NCBI GenBank assembly: GCA_963702175.1
Contig: OY969721.1
Location: 806,001 to 870,000 of the forward strand
DNA from: VRUE01 sp963702175
GTDB lineage: Bacteria; Actinomycetota; Thermoleophilia; Solirubrobacterales; 70-9
Length of the DNA stretch: 64,000 nt
Reading direction: 5' to 3'
Shown: positions 26,001 to 33,361 of the stretch, piece after piece
Layout of the letters: every line of letters starts with the position of its first letter
Position numbering within the stretch: the stretch's first letter is position 1
The notes under the pieces: generated by a model
What the model was told of the DNA's origin: nothing
Database searches by the model: none
The model's input: only the letters and a program-made list of their open reading frames with translations
Program-made: the position numbers and the translations under genes

Positions 26001-28656
26001 GGCCGCCGCTGGTGTATTCATAGCCCTCCTTCAGCTCCGGGGAGATGCGCGGGTCCCACTGCTCGATCAGCCTGCCATCTGAGTTGTAGGTGTATTTGGC
26101 GACTGTCCAGTTCTGCAGGGAGAATTCGTTCGGAGAGCCGTGGTAGGTGATCGCAGCGAGGCGATCGCCCATGCTGGCGGGGGCTCCCCACGTCGTCGCC
26201 GGCAGGTAGGAGAAGCTCAGTGAGCGGCAGCCGAGTTGTTTGTTCGCGTTGGATTCATTGCAGCCGCCGGGAAGGTCGGCGGCATAAGGCGCGATGATTT
26301 TGCTGAGCCGGCGGTTGGGACCTATCAAGTCGTAGACCATCAGGGTCGAGTTGGTCGAGCCGCCGGCCTGGGTGATGCTGACCGGCAGGTACTCGGCGCC
26401 GCCCGAGCTGTTCTCGAAGGTGGTGCGGTTGCCGTCGGGATCGGTGAAGGCGAGCCGGGTGGGGCTCACGCGAGTGAGCAGCCAGCCAGTGACGTCGGGT
26501 GGCGATATGAAGCTTTCGCCCGGGCCTTCTTCGAAGGCGTACTCGTAGCCTTCGAGGTCGGCCAGGATCGCGTATTTGCCGAGCCCTTCTTCTTGTTCTT
26601 CCTGCGAGGGAGTGACGATCGTTACCTTCCGCCATTCGGCCCCGCCCGCCGCTTCGACCGCGACTCCCGGTTTCCAGCCTTTGCCCAGCACGCCTTTTTC
26701 TTCGATCCCGGTGTCCTTTGAGCTGTGGGTCCGGGTGAATTCAAGCGCGGATCCGAAGCCTGGGATCGAGACATCGGTGCGGGACATCGTGTAGTTGCCG
26801 GTGAGCAGGTTGACGCTGCCAGGGCCGACCGCGGCGGTCGCGTCTTTGGTGCCGCCGGTGTTACGGTCGAGCACGACGTTGACGGCCTCGGTGTAGCCCT
26901 CCGAGCCGACCGCCCCGACGAGGACTGCCCGGATCTGCCCTTTGAGGACGTTAGGAGGGTACTGGGGGGTTTCGAGGGCGTCCCAGTACAGCGGCTCGCT
27001 CTGGTGGGCGCCTTCGGTCGGAACCGGCCATTCCACCACTTTGTTGTCTTTGTCGGTGACCTTGGCGGCGGGGATGTCGACCCAGCCTTTTGTTGGGTCC
27101 TGGTACTGGAAGTAGACGCCGGTGACGCCCTGATGATTCCAAGCGGCGCTGAGCTTGAAGCGCCTGGCGGAGCGGGTGCCCTCCCCGGGCGAGGACATCT
27201 TCGATCCTTTGGGAGCGGGCGGGTAGTAGGTGACTTTGAGGTAGGGGCGTTTGTTGGAGTCCGCAGCGGCGCTGGAGTTGAATTCGACTTTGCGTTCGGG
27301 GCAGAGGGAAGGGCCGCACTGGCGGGTGAGCTCGTCTTTCAGCATGACCAGGACGCCTTGGTTGGCGATAGACCCGGAATGCCACTTGCGGACCAGGTCT
27401 GCAAGACCGGTTTCCGAGAATTCCCACCAGCCTGCCTGGCTGCCGCGGCTGGCGGTGGTGACTTCGGTGCCTTCAGAGGCCCAGTCCCCTCCTTGCAGAG
27501 CCCATTTGTTGGTGGCGTCGTAGCGGAACCAGCTCAAGGCGCTGGTCCAGGTCTTCGTGACCCGGCGGACCTGCACTCCGCTCGTGTTGGATGCCGCCAC
27601 GGGCGCGTAGAGGCCCAGGTTCGCGGCGCCCACGTAGGCGTTGGCCGGGATCGAGCTGAGGTCGAACTTCAGCAGCGAGCGGGCGTATTCGTCTTTGCCG
27701 CTTGACTGGTATTTGGCGAAGGCGCCGAGCAAGGGCCAGCCTTTGGAGGCACAGAGGTTGGATTCCGCGTAGGGGCCGTTGAAGATCGCGCAATCGAGGC
27801 TCGGGCCCGGCAGGGTGACGGTCGGGTCGATCCGGGCCGGCCAAACCCGCTCGGGATCGGAAAGCCACTGCGGGTCGACGACGACATCGAGTCGCCAGCC
27901 ATCGCCCTGTGGGAGGAGCTCGTAGCGGGCGGTGCCGGAGGGGGCGGGCTGCCTAGACCCGCTGTCGGAGACCACCGGAGCCGGCAAGACGAAGACCGGC
28001 TCGTCGTTGCCATCGCGGAAAGCGATGGCGCCACCCTCGACCAGGTTCGGCGATAGGCCCTGGGAGGCGTCAAGGGCGAAGTGGAAGGTACTGGGGCCGG
28101 AGGAATCGGCGATCACGATGTCCTCCTTGAGCCCATTTGCGAGGCCGGAGAACTCGAAGCTCGCCGCCCCGTCCTGCGATTCGTAGCTTGCAGTGGCGCC
28201 CTCGAGCTCCACGGCCTCGGTGACAGGGCCGACCGGCTCACTGGAGATCCACTCCTCCCCGGCTGAGAGGCGAACGGGATCGGTGCCGAGGTGCGCGGGA
28301 AGCTCTACGTCGAACTCGTTGGAGCCGTTGCTCAGTCCTCCCCCCTCGACCTCTTCGAGGCGATCGCCAATCGGCTGCCACTCGCCGTCAGCTCCTCGGT
28401 AGTGGATCGGACTCTCATAGATCCGGGTTTCGCGAGACCCGTCGGGGAGGCGGAAGGTCTCCGATGTCGCGGTGCGCTCCGACTTCAGCTCAACCCCGGA
28501 CCCTGATTCTGACGGGTCCTGAAGCTGCTGCGAATCGCCCTCTTCTGACCCGGCGATCACCTGTCCGGCTGAGACCGCACACAGCAGAAGTGCCAACAGC
28601 ACCGCCCAAGTTCCACGTCTTGCTCCTCGCAGATTCTTCACTCCCCCACCTTTCAA
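23080..28656 (-). CDS. Large secreted Rhs/YD-repeat protein with polymorphic-toxin-like C-terminus
   Basis: An 1858-residue exported protein. A signal peptide covers about residues 1-36. A DNRLRE-type beta domain (YARSLLKFDLSSIPANAYVG...) lies near 320-480. A long YD-repeat shell follows, with many copies of forms such as TTYDAAGRPTST, YSYDNAGRLTLV and FSYDLLNRPVSIYD. The Rhs core ends at SYVPAMGRFLSPDPVLGGSANAYEYAAGDPVNNFDLTG. After it come about 130 residues of different make-up: a Lys/Arg-rich helical stretch, then Gly-rich hydrophobic segments ending AGIFGLC. This layout matches polymorphic toxins in which the shell encloses a variable C-terminal effector. The activity of this tip is unknown. 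Confidence 0.9.
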   Translation of the reverse strand: MKGGGVKNLRGARRGTWAVLLALLLCAVSAGQVIAGSEEGDSQQLQDPSESGSGVELKSERTATSETFRLPDGSRETRIYESPIHYRGADGEWQPIGDRLEEVEGGGLSNGSNEFDVELPAHLGTDPVRLSAGEEWISSEPVGPVTEAVELEGATASYESQDGAASFEFSGLANGLKEDIVIADSSGPSTFHFALDASQGLSPNLVEGGAIAFRDGNDEPVFVLPAPVVSDSGSRQPAPSGTARYELLPQGDGWRLDVVVDPQWLSDPERVWPARIDPTVTLPGPSLDCAIFNGPYAESNLCASKGWPLLGAFAKYQSSGKDEYARSLLKFDLSSIPANAYVGAANLGLYAPVAASNTSGVQVRRVTKTWTSALSWFRYDATNKWALQGGDWASEGTEVTTASRGSQAGWWEFSETGLADLVRKWHSGSIANQGVLVMLKDELTRQCGPSLCPERKVEFNSSAAADSNKRPYLKVTYYPPAPKGSKMSSPGEGTRSARRFKLSAAWNHQGVTGVYFQYQDPTKGWVDIPAAKVTDKDNKVVEWPVPTEGAHQSEPLYWDALETPQYPPNVLKGQIRAVLVGAVGSEGYTEAVNVVLDRNTGGTKDATAAVGPGSVNLLTGNYTMSRTDVSIPGFGSALEFTRTHSSKDTGIEEKGVLGKGWKPGVAVEAAGGAEWRKVTIVTPSQEEQEEGLGKYAILADLEGYEYAFEEGPGESFISPPDVTGWLLTRVSPTRLAFTDPDGNRTTFENSSGGAEYLPVSITQAGGSTNSTLMVYDLIGPNRRLSKIIAPYAADLPGGCNESNANKQLGCRSLSFSYLPATTWGAPASMGDRLAAITYHGSPNEFSLQNWTVAKYTYNSDGRLIEQWDPRISPELKEGYEYTSGGQVKTLKVPGEAWWYFDYGTFQEEKASGRLLKVNRGMPNYESLFAQTTIAYGVPVSGAGAPYDMSPGAVGQWGQEDLPTDATAIFPPDQVPSSPPSSYSRATVHYMDAEGQQVNTATPSGAGTTAPSITTAETDEHGNAVRELSAQNRLRALAAGSESVKRSKELDTKRTYNADGTEMQEEWGPLHETRLVESGVTVPARTHTTIHYDDDGKAPPPPAGTPQYHLPTRVTIAASTGKGTDADARITETKYDWALRKPTETIVDPFGLNLRTRIAYDKESGLPTERSLPAEPEGKDARTTKTIYYTSGGASPDPDCRNKPTLANLPCKVLPAAQPKAEGYPELLVTKYASYNALGQPLEVVQSPGGGSSSTRKTITTYDAAGRPTSTKQEGGGVSLPATETLYNPSTGRMETQRFACEKECASFDSQATTTTYDGLGRVFSYEDADGNTSTFSYDLLNRPVSIYDGKGTQTFSYDANSGLLVKLQDSAAGTFTASYDADGNITQRGLPNGLTATATYDETGAPVHLSYVKTLNCVTECTWLDFDVEESIHGQRLSHTSNLSSQQYSYDNAGRLTLVKDTPKGGSCTTREYSYDANSNRKSLVTREPGIGGACDTTSAGKTQSYIYDTGDRLLGAELSYDNFGRITSLPKAFSGGGTLTSTYYSNDLIRSQAQDGITNTYDLDASLRQRRRVQSGSKSGTEIYHYAGGSDSPAWIDRGSSWSRSIGGIGGSLAAIQDSATGTTLQLTNLHGDIVATASLSTEATKPLATFEFDEFGNPKGTTPGKYGWLGGKSRRTELPSGVIQMGVRSYVPAMGRFLSPDPVLGGSANAYEYAAGDPVNNFDLTGEKCSGKKSCAKALSKAKERVRKSIARVRALVREKRAESNRRSMMSLPKLPWEDEVKEALNKATSFLKAADEATSCSDAGAIATGGGFLIEQRAGRVAEAGKKIQGGLGMVGRRLGILGVVLSGAGIFGLC

Positions 28657-28670
28657 GAATGAGCCGATAC

Positions 28671-28979
28671 TTAGCTGCTTAGTTCTGATCTAACCGCTTC
28701 TGTAAAGAAGTAGAACTTCTCGACGCTTCCACGAATCGGACGTTCGTCAACTACCTCAAGGGCGCCGTAGCAAGCCAACGTTCTCAGGTGATAAGAGATA
28801 TGCGTATTGCCTATCACTTCACCTAGAACTTGCTCAAGTCGAATAGCTGACAATGGCTCCCCAATCCTCGCCACCGCCTCAATAATGAGCAACTTGGTTG
28901 GATGGATAACGTGCGCTACGAGCGCACTCCAATCAATGCCGCTTTCGATAGGAGGGCTGGATAAGTTAGGTGGCATCAT
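28671..28979 (-). CDS. ArsR-like winged-helix regulator upstream of the Rhs gene
   Basis: A 102-residue protein with a winged helix-turn-helix: HPTKLLIIEAVARIGEPLSAIRLEQVL, then the recognition helix region NTHISYHLRTLACYGALEVV and a wing ERPIRGSVEKFYFF. No cysteine metal site is apparent. It ends 14 bases before the Rhs start on the same strand, so it probably forms one operon with it and controls it. The family is clear; the ligand and operator are unknown. A second, related regulator gene, disrupted by an IS, lies just upstream. Confidence 0.8.
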   Translation of the reverse strand: MMPPNLSSPPIESGIDWSALVAHVIHPTKLLIIEAVARIGEPLSAIRLEQVLGEVIGNTHISYHLRTLACYGALEVVDERPIRGSVEKFYFFTEAVRSELSS

Positions 28980-28995
28980 TTCCTAGTGAATCGGT

Positions 28996-29042
28996 GCCTC
29001 CGGTGCCGGTGGTGCTGACGATTTCCCATCCGCACCGGAGGC
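28996..29042. terminator. Hairpin between the two winged-helix genes
   Basis: GCCTCCGGTGC (28996-29006) and its exact complement at 29032-29042 enclose a 25-nt loop. It lies downstream of the disrupted regulator gene and upstream of the Rhs-linked regulator. There is no T-tract, so a terminator is possible but not shown. Confidence 0.4.
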
Positions 29043-29169
29043 TTGAGAACAGAGTCGCTGGCCTACTTGGGGACTAGGTCCAACGGTTATCTGATCCTTA
29101 GTGTTGGAGACTTACACACCAAAGCGACGCTGTCTATCGTCACTTTTTAAGTGCGTAAAATATGTTCGC

Positions 29170-29707
29170 TCAGCCTTCTATGGACGGTGCAAAACTACGT
29201 TCCGGTCGACCTGGTCGACATCGCGAGAAAGCCGTTGCAGTGACAATGGTTGTCGTGCCGGCCTCGCCAGATTCGCACATTCGAGTGGCCGCCCTGCCCT
29301 TTATGTCCGCCAATCGCTCATACGAGGCAGCAAGCTCATCGGCTACTTCGCGCCTTCCTTCAGCATCTAGATTCAAGGCGTCCCAGAGAAGCCACAGATC
29401 CTCATCGGACTCCATTTTGCCGGCACGATAAGAGGCAAGCGTCTCGGTGAGAATCGACTGGACGGTGACACCGATTATGTCGTGGCGTTCCTCCATAGTC
29501 ATGGCTTGGTATGCCTCATCGGTGATGTAAGGCAGGATGACGGTCCTATAGAAGCGCTCGGTTACGTTGCCCCTTGCCACCGTCCCCGCATCTTCGATGC
29601 AGCCAGACTCGAAGAGTTCGCGGACATGGTGGCCGACGAGCTTCACGTCCTCGTCCATCATCTTGGCGAGTTCGCTACTGCTGCGCTTACCCTCAGCGAG
29701 GATCGAC
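29170..29707 (-). pseudogene. Winged-helix regulator gene, 3' part (interrupted by IS3 element)
   Basis: This part encodes LAEGKRSSSELAKMMDED, the recognition helix KLVGHHVRELFESGCIED, and a C-terminal helical domain to the stop at 29170. The 5' part lies on the other side of the IS at 31015-31127. Removing the 1307-bp IS and one copy of the 3-bp GAC duplication rejoins the two in frame, giving 648 nt (215 codons plus stop) with the sequence GHPVRNEVLSILAEGKRSSS across the junction. The gene would have been an ArsR-like regulator of a type common in Thermoleophilia. Confidence 0.85.
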
Positions 29708-29777
29708 TGAGCCAGGCCGGGTTTGACGGAGACCTCGAAGCCAGGATTCCTCCTGGTGGAAGGGAACCGATCAAGCC

Positions 29778-30080
29778 ATGGCAGGAAAAAGGAAGTACCC
29801 AGAAGAGCTGTTGGAGCGCGGCACCCGGATGGTCTTCGAATCCGGCCGCCCGATCGCCCACGTAGCGCGAGACCTCGGCGTCCACCACGAGACGCTGCGC
29901 AAGTGGGTGCGCCAGACCGAAGCCGACGAGGGCAAGCGCTCTGAGCTGCTGAGCAGTGAGGAGCGCGAGCGCCTGAAGGCACTGGAGCGCGAGAACCGCG
30001 AGCTGCGCCGGGCCAACGAGATCCTCAAGTCCGCCTCGGCGTTTTTCGCGGCCGAGCTCGACCCACGCCGAACGAAGTGA
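29778..30080 (+). CDS. IS3-family transposase OrfA
   Basis: A 100-residue helix-turn-helix protein: KYPEELLERGTRMVFESG, then IAHVARDLGVHHETLRKWVRQ as DNA-binding helices, then a leucine-zipper-like segment (about 54-84) ending ILKSASAFFAAELDP. It binds the IS ends and, in IS3 elements, is also fused to OrfB by -1 frameshifting. Its TGA stop overlaps the GTG start of orfB; no A-rich slippery site is visible, so coupling by stop/start overlap is the simpler reading. Confidence 0.95.
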   Translation: MAGKRKYPEELLERGTRMVFESGRPIAHVARDLGVHHETLRKWVRQTEADEGKRSELLSSEERERLKALERENRELRRANEILKSASAFFAAELDPRRTK

Positions 30081-30952
30081 GCTCCTATATCGAGGAGCAC
30101 CGCCAGCGCTTCGGGGTCGAGCCGATCTGCAGGGCCCTGGAGGTGTCGGCCTCCGCCTACTACGAGCGCGCCAAGGGCAGGCGGCCGGCGCGCGCGATCG
30201 AGGACGAGCGCCTGCTGGAGCGCATCCGCGAAGTCCACGAGCGCAACTACTGCGCCTACGGCTACCGGCGGATGTGGATCGCCTTACGGCGCGAGGGCGA
30301 GGAGGTCGGCCGCGGCCGCGTTCAGCGGCTGATGCGAGATGCCGGGATCCAAGGCGCCAAGCGGCGCGGGAAGCCCTGGCGCACGACAAAGCCCGATCCC
30401 GAGGCCCGCCGGCGCCCCGACCTGGTCGAGCGCGACTTCAGCGCCACCGCGCCGAACCGGCTCTGGGTCGGCGACCTCACCTACCTGCGCTCCTGGGAGG
30501 GCAACCTGTTCTTCGCCTTCGTGATCGACGCCTTCTCTCGCAAGGTCGTCGGCTGGCAGCTCGCCCCGCACATGCGCACAGACCTGGTGCTCGACGCGCT
30601 GCGGATGGCGCTCGCCCAGCGCGAGGGTGGTGCCGATGTCGAGCTGGTGCATCACTCCGACCGCGGCTCCCAATACACCTCGATCGACTACACCCAGACG
30701 CTCGACGATCACGGCGTCCTTGCATCTGTCGGCTCGGTAGGCGACGCCTACGACAACGCGATGGCCGAGAGCTTCGTCGACACCTTCAAGACCGAGCTGA
30801 TCGCCGATCGCTCCTGGCGCTCGCGCACCCAGCTCGAGCTGGCCGTCCTCGAGTACATCGCCTGGTTCAACAATGACCGCCTGCACGAATCTCTGGGCGA
30901 CCGGTCACCCGCGGAGTTCGAGTCTCTATACGTTGCCCAGGGGGTCAACTGA
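30077..30952 (+). CDS. IS3-family transposase OrfB (DDE integrase)
   Basis: A 291-residue catalytic subunit. An N-terminal HTH_21-like part (EEHRQRFGVEPICRALEVSASAYYERAKG) is followed by a retroviral-integrase-type core with the DDE residues in WVGDLTYLRSW, HHSDRGSQYTS and AMAESFVDTFKTELI. No internal stops or frameshifts are present, so the enzyme may be active. It ends 62 bases before the right IS terminus. Confidence 0.96.
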   Translation: MSSYIEEHRQRFGVEPICRALEVSASAYYERAKGRRPARAIEDERLLERIREVHERNYCAYGYRRMWIALRREGEEVGRGRVQRLMRDAGIQGAKRRGKPWRTTKPDPEARRRPDLVERDFSATAPNRLWVGDLTYLRSWEGNLFFAFVIDAFSRKVVGWQLAPHMRTDLVLDALRMALAQREGGADVELVHHSDRGSQYTSIDYTQTLDDHGVLASVGSVGDAYDNAMAESFVDTFKTELIADRSWRSRTQLELAVLEYIAWFNNDRLHESLGDRSPAEFESLYVAQGVN

Positions 30953-31014
30953 GCTACCTACAGAGAAAATAGGAAACCAACAATCACGGTCTCCGTGGAA
31001 CCTGGTCCGGCTCA

Positions 31015-31127
31015 GACAGCACCTCGTTCCTAACCGGGTGTCCAAGCGCCCAGGCCACGGCCTCGTCCATCTTCTTCCGTTTGCGCTCGGCTGGCGGCTT
31101 TCGAGTTGCTGCCAGTTTCTCTGCCAA
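31015..31127 (-). pseudogene. Winged-helix regulator gene, 5' part (interrupted by IS3 element)
   Basis: On the minus strand a TTG at 31127 with GGAGG 8 nt upstream starts a frame encoding a basic N-terminus (AEKLAATRKPPAERKRKK) and then MDEAVAWALGHPVRNEVLS, the first helices of an ArsR-like domain. The frame runs into the IS end and continues exactly in the 3' part at 29170-29707. An ATG at 31070 is an alternative start. Confidence 0.8.
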
Positions 31128-31248
31128 GGCTGATCCTCCAGTCGAAGTTCTTTGGCTACTCGATAGAGCCTGAGCTTATGGCTTTTCGGAGCCAGTTTTT
31201 CTTCTGCGCTCACGAAAATCACGACGCTCAGAATTTTCTTCACCATTC

Positions 31249-31292
31249 CCCTCCCGCCCCGGCAAGAGGCCGGGAGCTGACGAGCGGGAGGG
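31249..31292 (+). promoter_or_regulatory. Hairpin that covers the ribosome site of a 19-codon ORF
   Basis: CCCTCCCGC (31249-31257) pairs with GCGGGAGGG (31284-31292), with a smaller CCGGC/GGCCGG stem inside. The right arm includes the first part of the purine-rich SD sequence of the small ORF at 31305, so folding would hide the SD. Confidence 0.45.
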
Positions 31293-31304
31293 AGGTGAGC
31301 AGAA

Positions 31305-31364
31305 ATGAAGATCGCCCAGGTCGAGGCAGTGGTGCCGTTGTTGCAGGTCATCAAGAACCGCTAG
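31305..31364 (+). CDS. Small ORF (19 aa)
   Basis: The frame encodes MKIAQVEAVVPLLQVIKNR behind a strong SD (GGGAGGGAGGTGA, 31286-31298). No family is recognised. A hairpin upstream could mask the SD. A G/C-rich inverted repeat (GGGCCGG around 31376 with CCGGCCC near 31418) follows. It may be a leader or regulatory peptide, or a chance frame. Confidence 0.3.
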   Translation: MKIAQVEAVVPLLQVIKNR

Positions 31365-31469
31365 GCACCCGTAGAGGGCCGGTCTCCGGCTGCTCGCACA
31401 GGGAAGGGGGCCGGCCCAGTTCTCAGCGCAGCAGGTCGCTCGTCGCGACCTTCATAGCTCTTGCGAGCC

Positions 31470-32261
31470 CTATCCAGCCTTATGCCTGGCGATGTAAATC
31501 GCCTTGGTATGGGTCGCTTCGTCGAGTGGCTGTGTCGGCACCCCGTCTAAGCCGTGACCGAAGACCTCAAGGATTTCCAGGCCAACGCTTTGGAGTGCAG
31601 CTAGGACCTCTACCTCGGGAAAGTGCCGCTGGCGGTGCAGGTGGGCTTTGGCTCCAGCGCCGGCATCGCCCTCGATCGCGAGGTGCGCTTCGCAGATCGA
31701 CCCCGCCTCCACATAGGGGGAGGACTGGCCGGTCCAGATCATTCGCAGCCCGCCGTCGTCGACGACGTGCCGCTCGGCGAAGGCGGTCCTGTAGGTGTGA
31801 TGGGCGTTGAGGTCAAAGACCAGCAACCCACTGGGGGCGAGGTTGTCCCGCATCCCGGCTAGGGCGGCTGTCAGCTCATCGGTGCTGAGCAGGTAGTTGA
31901 TCGTATCGTCGAGCGCCCAGACGAGATCGAAGGCGCCGAAGCGAGGTAGCTCGCGCATATCGGCGACCTCCAGCCGCGCGGCCTCGCCAACCTTCTCGCG
32001 GGCCAGTCGCAGCATCACCGCCGACAGGTCGCAGCCGGCTACCTCCCAGCCGCGAGCGAGCATCGGAATGAAGCTCCTGCCGGTGCCACAGCCAACATCG
32101 AGCAAGCGGTTTCCGGAGAGGCCGCAACGCTCTAGATGGGGCAGTAGGTCGCTCAGCCACCCGTCGAAATCGTTGTTCGCCGTGAAGTCGTCGTAGATCG
32201 GCGCCATCGCGTCGTAGGCGACCTCTGCATGCCTCTCCTGCATCAGGCGCGGACGACTCAT
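31470..32261 (-). CDS. Class I SAM-dependent methyltransferase
   Basis: A 263-residue methyltransferase. AYDAMAPIYDDFTANNDFDGW at the start, motif I LLDVGCGTGRSF, the acidic AGCDLSAVML loop, DLVWALDDTINYLLS and GLLVFDLNAHHTY are typical of the Methyltransf_25/11 group acting on small molecules. The C-terminal half contains the beta-sheet insertion FPEVEVLAALQSVGLEILEVFG. The substrate is unknown. It is the last gene before the right end of the island and reads toward the IS. Confidence 0.88.
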   Translation of the reverse strand: MSRPRLMQERHAEVAYDAMAPIYDDFTANNDFDGWLSDLLPHLERCGLSGNRLLDVGCGTGRSFIPMLARGWEVAGCDLSAVMLRLAREKVGEAARLEVADMRELPRFGAFDLVWALDDTINYLLSTDELTAALAGMRDNLAPSGLLVFDLNAHHTYRTAFAERHVVDDGGLRMIWTGQSSPYVEAGSICEAHLAIEGDAGAGAKAHLHRQRHFPEVEVLAALQSVGLEILEVFGHGLDGVPTQPLDEATHTKAIYIARHKAG

Positions 32262-32457
32262 CCGCAGCTACCCGCCATAGCTCCAATACTTTAGAGAAAT
32301 TTATCAATAAGGAAGATCTGTCTTAGCGCGGGCTTACCCGGCCAATTCCCAGTCCTATGCCGAGACCGCGCGCTCTCGCCGTGTGCTGACTCAGACCGGG
32401 GCTCGCTGAGCCTCTAGGAGTCGCCGCCGCGCCGCCTCCTGGCGCGTTCGCTCGGCC

Positions 32458-32502
32458 CCTAGAAGCCCAGCGCGAACTTGGCGTCCTCGGACATCATCTC
32501 CG
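32458..32502. repeat. 45-bp direct repeat, right copy (end of the DUF59 gene)
   Basis: This is the 3' end of the DUF59 gene including its stop codon. It recurs at 21306-21350 with a single mismatch and marks the right boundary of the 11-kb island. Confidence 0.85.
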
Positions 32503-32776
32503 GGGACCAGGGGGGGTCGAAGATCATCTTCGGGTGGACGGCGGAGACTCCGGGGAGGTCGCCGACGAACTCCTTCATCTGCTCGGAGACCTGGGGGCCG
32601 ATCGGGCAGGCTGGCGTGGTCAGGGTGAAGGTGACGTAGACGTCCTCTTTCTCGATCTCGACGTCGTAGACCAGCCCCAGCGAGACGAAGTCGAGTCCCA
32701 GCTCGGGGTCGATCACCTCCTCAAGCGCCTCCAGCACGTCGTCCTCGGTCAGCACCGCAGTCTCGTTCTCGGACAT
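32459..32776 (-). CDS. DUF59 / MIP18-family metal-sulfur cluster assembly protein (SufT/PaaD-like)
   Basis: A 105-residue protein with LTEDDVLEALEEVIDPELGLDFVSLGLVYDVEI, VTFTLTTPACPIGPQVSEQM and the C-terminal FDPPWSPEMMSEDAKFALGF. The conserved DPE, TTPACP and PPW.P.M motifs are those of the DUF59 family, which assists Fe-S cluster delivery (MIP18, SufT). TACCAT 6 nt before the ATG at 32776 gives a leaderless start. It is separated from the SUF genes by 24 kb. Its 3' end is the integration target of the neighbouring island. Confidence 0.93.
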   Translation of the reverse strand: MSENETAVLTEDDVLEALEEVIDPELGLDFVSLGLVYDVEIEKEDVYVTFTLTTPACPIGPQVSEQMKEFVGDLPGVSAVHPKMIFDPPWSPEMMSEDAKFALGF

Positions 32777-32782
32777 GGGCCA

Positions 32783-32788
32783 ATGGTA
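32783..32788 (-). promoter_or_regulatory. Candidate leaderless -10 (TACCAT) for the DUF59 gene
   Basis: On the minus strand TACCAT lies 6 nt before the ATG at 32776, without an SD. Confidence 0.45.
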
Positions 32789-32796
32789 GCCGGGCG

Positions 32797-33345
32797 CTAC
32801 AACGCGTCCGGTCTCAGTGGCTCGGCGGGCGGATCGTGGCCGTCCGCAGCCAGATCCAGCTGCCACCAACCGACGTCGCGCCAGGCGCCCTCCTTCCAGC
32901 CGATACCGCGGTATGTGCCGACGGGGGCGAACCCGAGTTGCTCGTGAAGGGCCACGCTTGCCTCGTTCGGCAGGGTGATGCCGGCGCAGGCCACGCGAAA
33001 CCCCTGGCGCCGGAGCCGCTCGAACAGGCCTTCGTAGAGGCTCCTCCCCACGCCCTGCCTCGCCCACGCATCCGCAACGTAGACGGAGACATCTACCGAC
33101 CAGCGATAGGCGGGTCGCTCCCTGTGCCGGCAGGAGTAGGCGTAGCCGATCACCTCGTCACCGCTCTCGGCGACCAGCCAAGGATGGGTCGTCGTGAGCC
33201 GCTCGATGCGGCTAGAGAGCTCGTCGGTGCCGGGAGCCCTCTCCTCGAACGACGTGGCGCTTGCCTCGACGTGCGGGGCGTAGATCGCTGCGCAGGCGGC
33301 GGCATCTCGCTCGGGATCGACGTCGCGGATCGTGAAGGGACTCAT
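32797..33345 (-). CDS. GNAT N-acetyltransferase of the phosphinothricin-acetyltransferase type
   Basis: A 182-residue GNAT protein. FTIRDVDPERDAAACAAIYAPHV, SVYVADAWARQGVGRSLYEGL (acetyl-CoA loop), RVACAGITLPNEASVALHEQLGF and GWKEGAWRDVGWWQLDL are characteristic of the Pat/MddA group, which acetylates phosphinothricin, methionine sulfoximine or related amino acids. The natural substrate here is unknown. It ends 20 bases before the DUF59 start on the same strand and diverges from the gene at 33376. Confidence 0.88.
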   Translation of the reverse strand: MSPFTIRDVDPERDAAACAAIYAPHVEASATSFEERAPGTDELSSRIERLTTTHPWLVAESGDEVIGYAYSCRHRERPAYRWSVDVSVYVADAWARQGVGRSLYEGLFERLRRQGFRVACAGITLPNEASVALHEQLGFAPVGTYRGIGWKEGAWRDVGWWQLDLAADGHDPPAEPLRPDAL

Positions 33346-33361
33346 GCCGACCCCACGCTAA

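Larger units (their letters stand above)
29708..31014 (+). mobile_element. Complete IS3-family insertion sequence (1307 bp)
   Basis: Both ends begin TGAGCC and carry imperfect terminal inverted repeats: left TGAGCCAGGCCGGGTT..ACGGAGACC, right (complement) TGAGCCGGACCAGGTT..ACGGAGACC. The element is flanked by the 3-bp direct repeat GAC at 29705-29707 and 31015-31017, as expected for IS3 elements. It contains orfA and orfB in overlapping -1 phase. The intact genes, ends and target duplication suggest a recent insertion. Confidence 0.93.

Noticed and set aside
29724..30998. IS boundaries placed at the inner ACGGAGACC repeats
   Set aside because: Longer inverted repeats starting TGAGCC, a 3-bp duplication and frame restoration place the ends at 29708 and 31014.
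30926..31354. Minus-strand frame across the right IS end
   Set aside because: It has a fair start site, but the frame that continues exactly across the IS into the regulator is a different one, so this is taken as a shadow.
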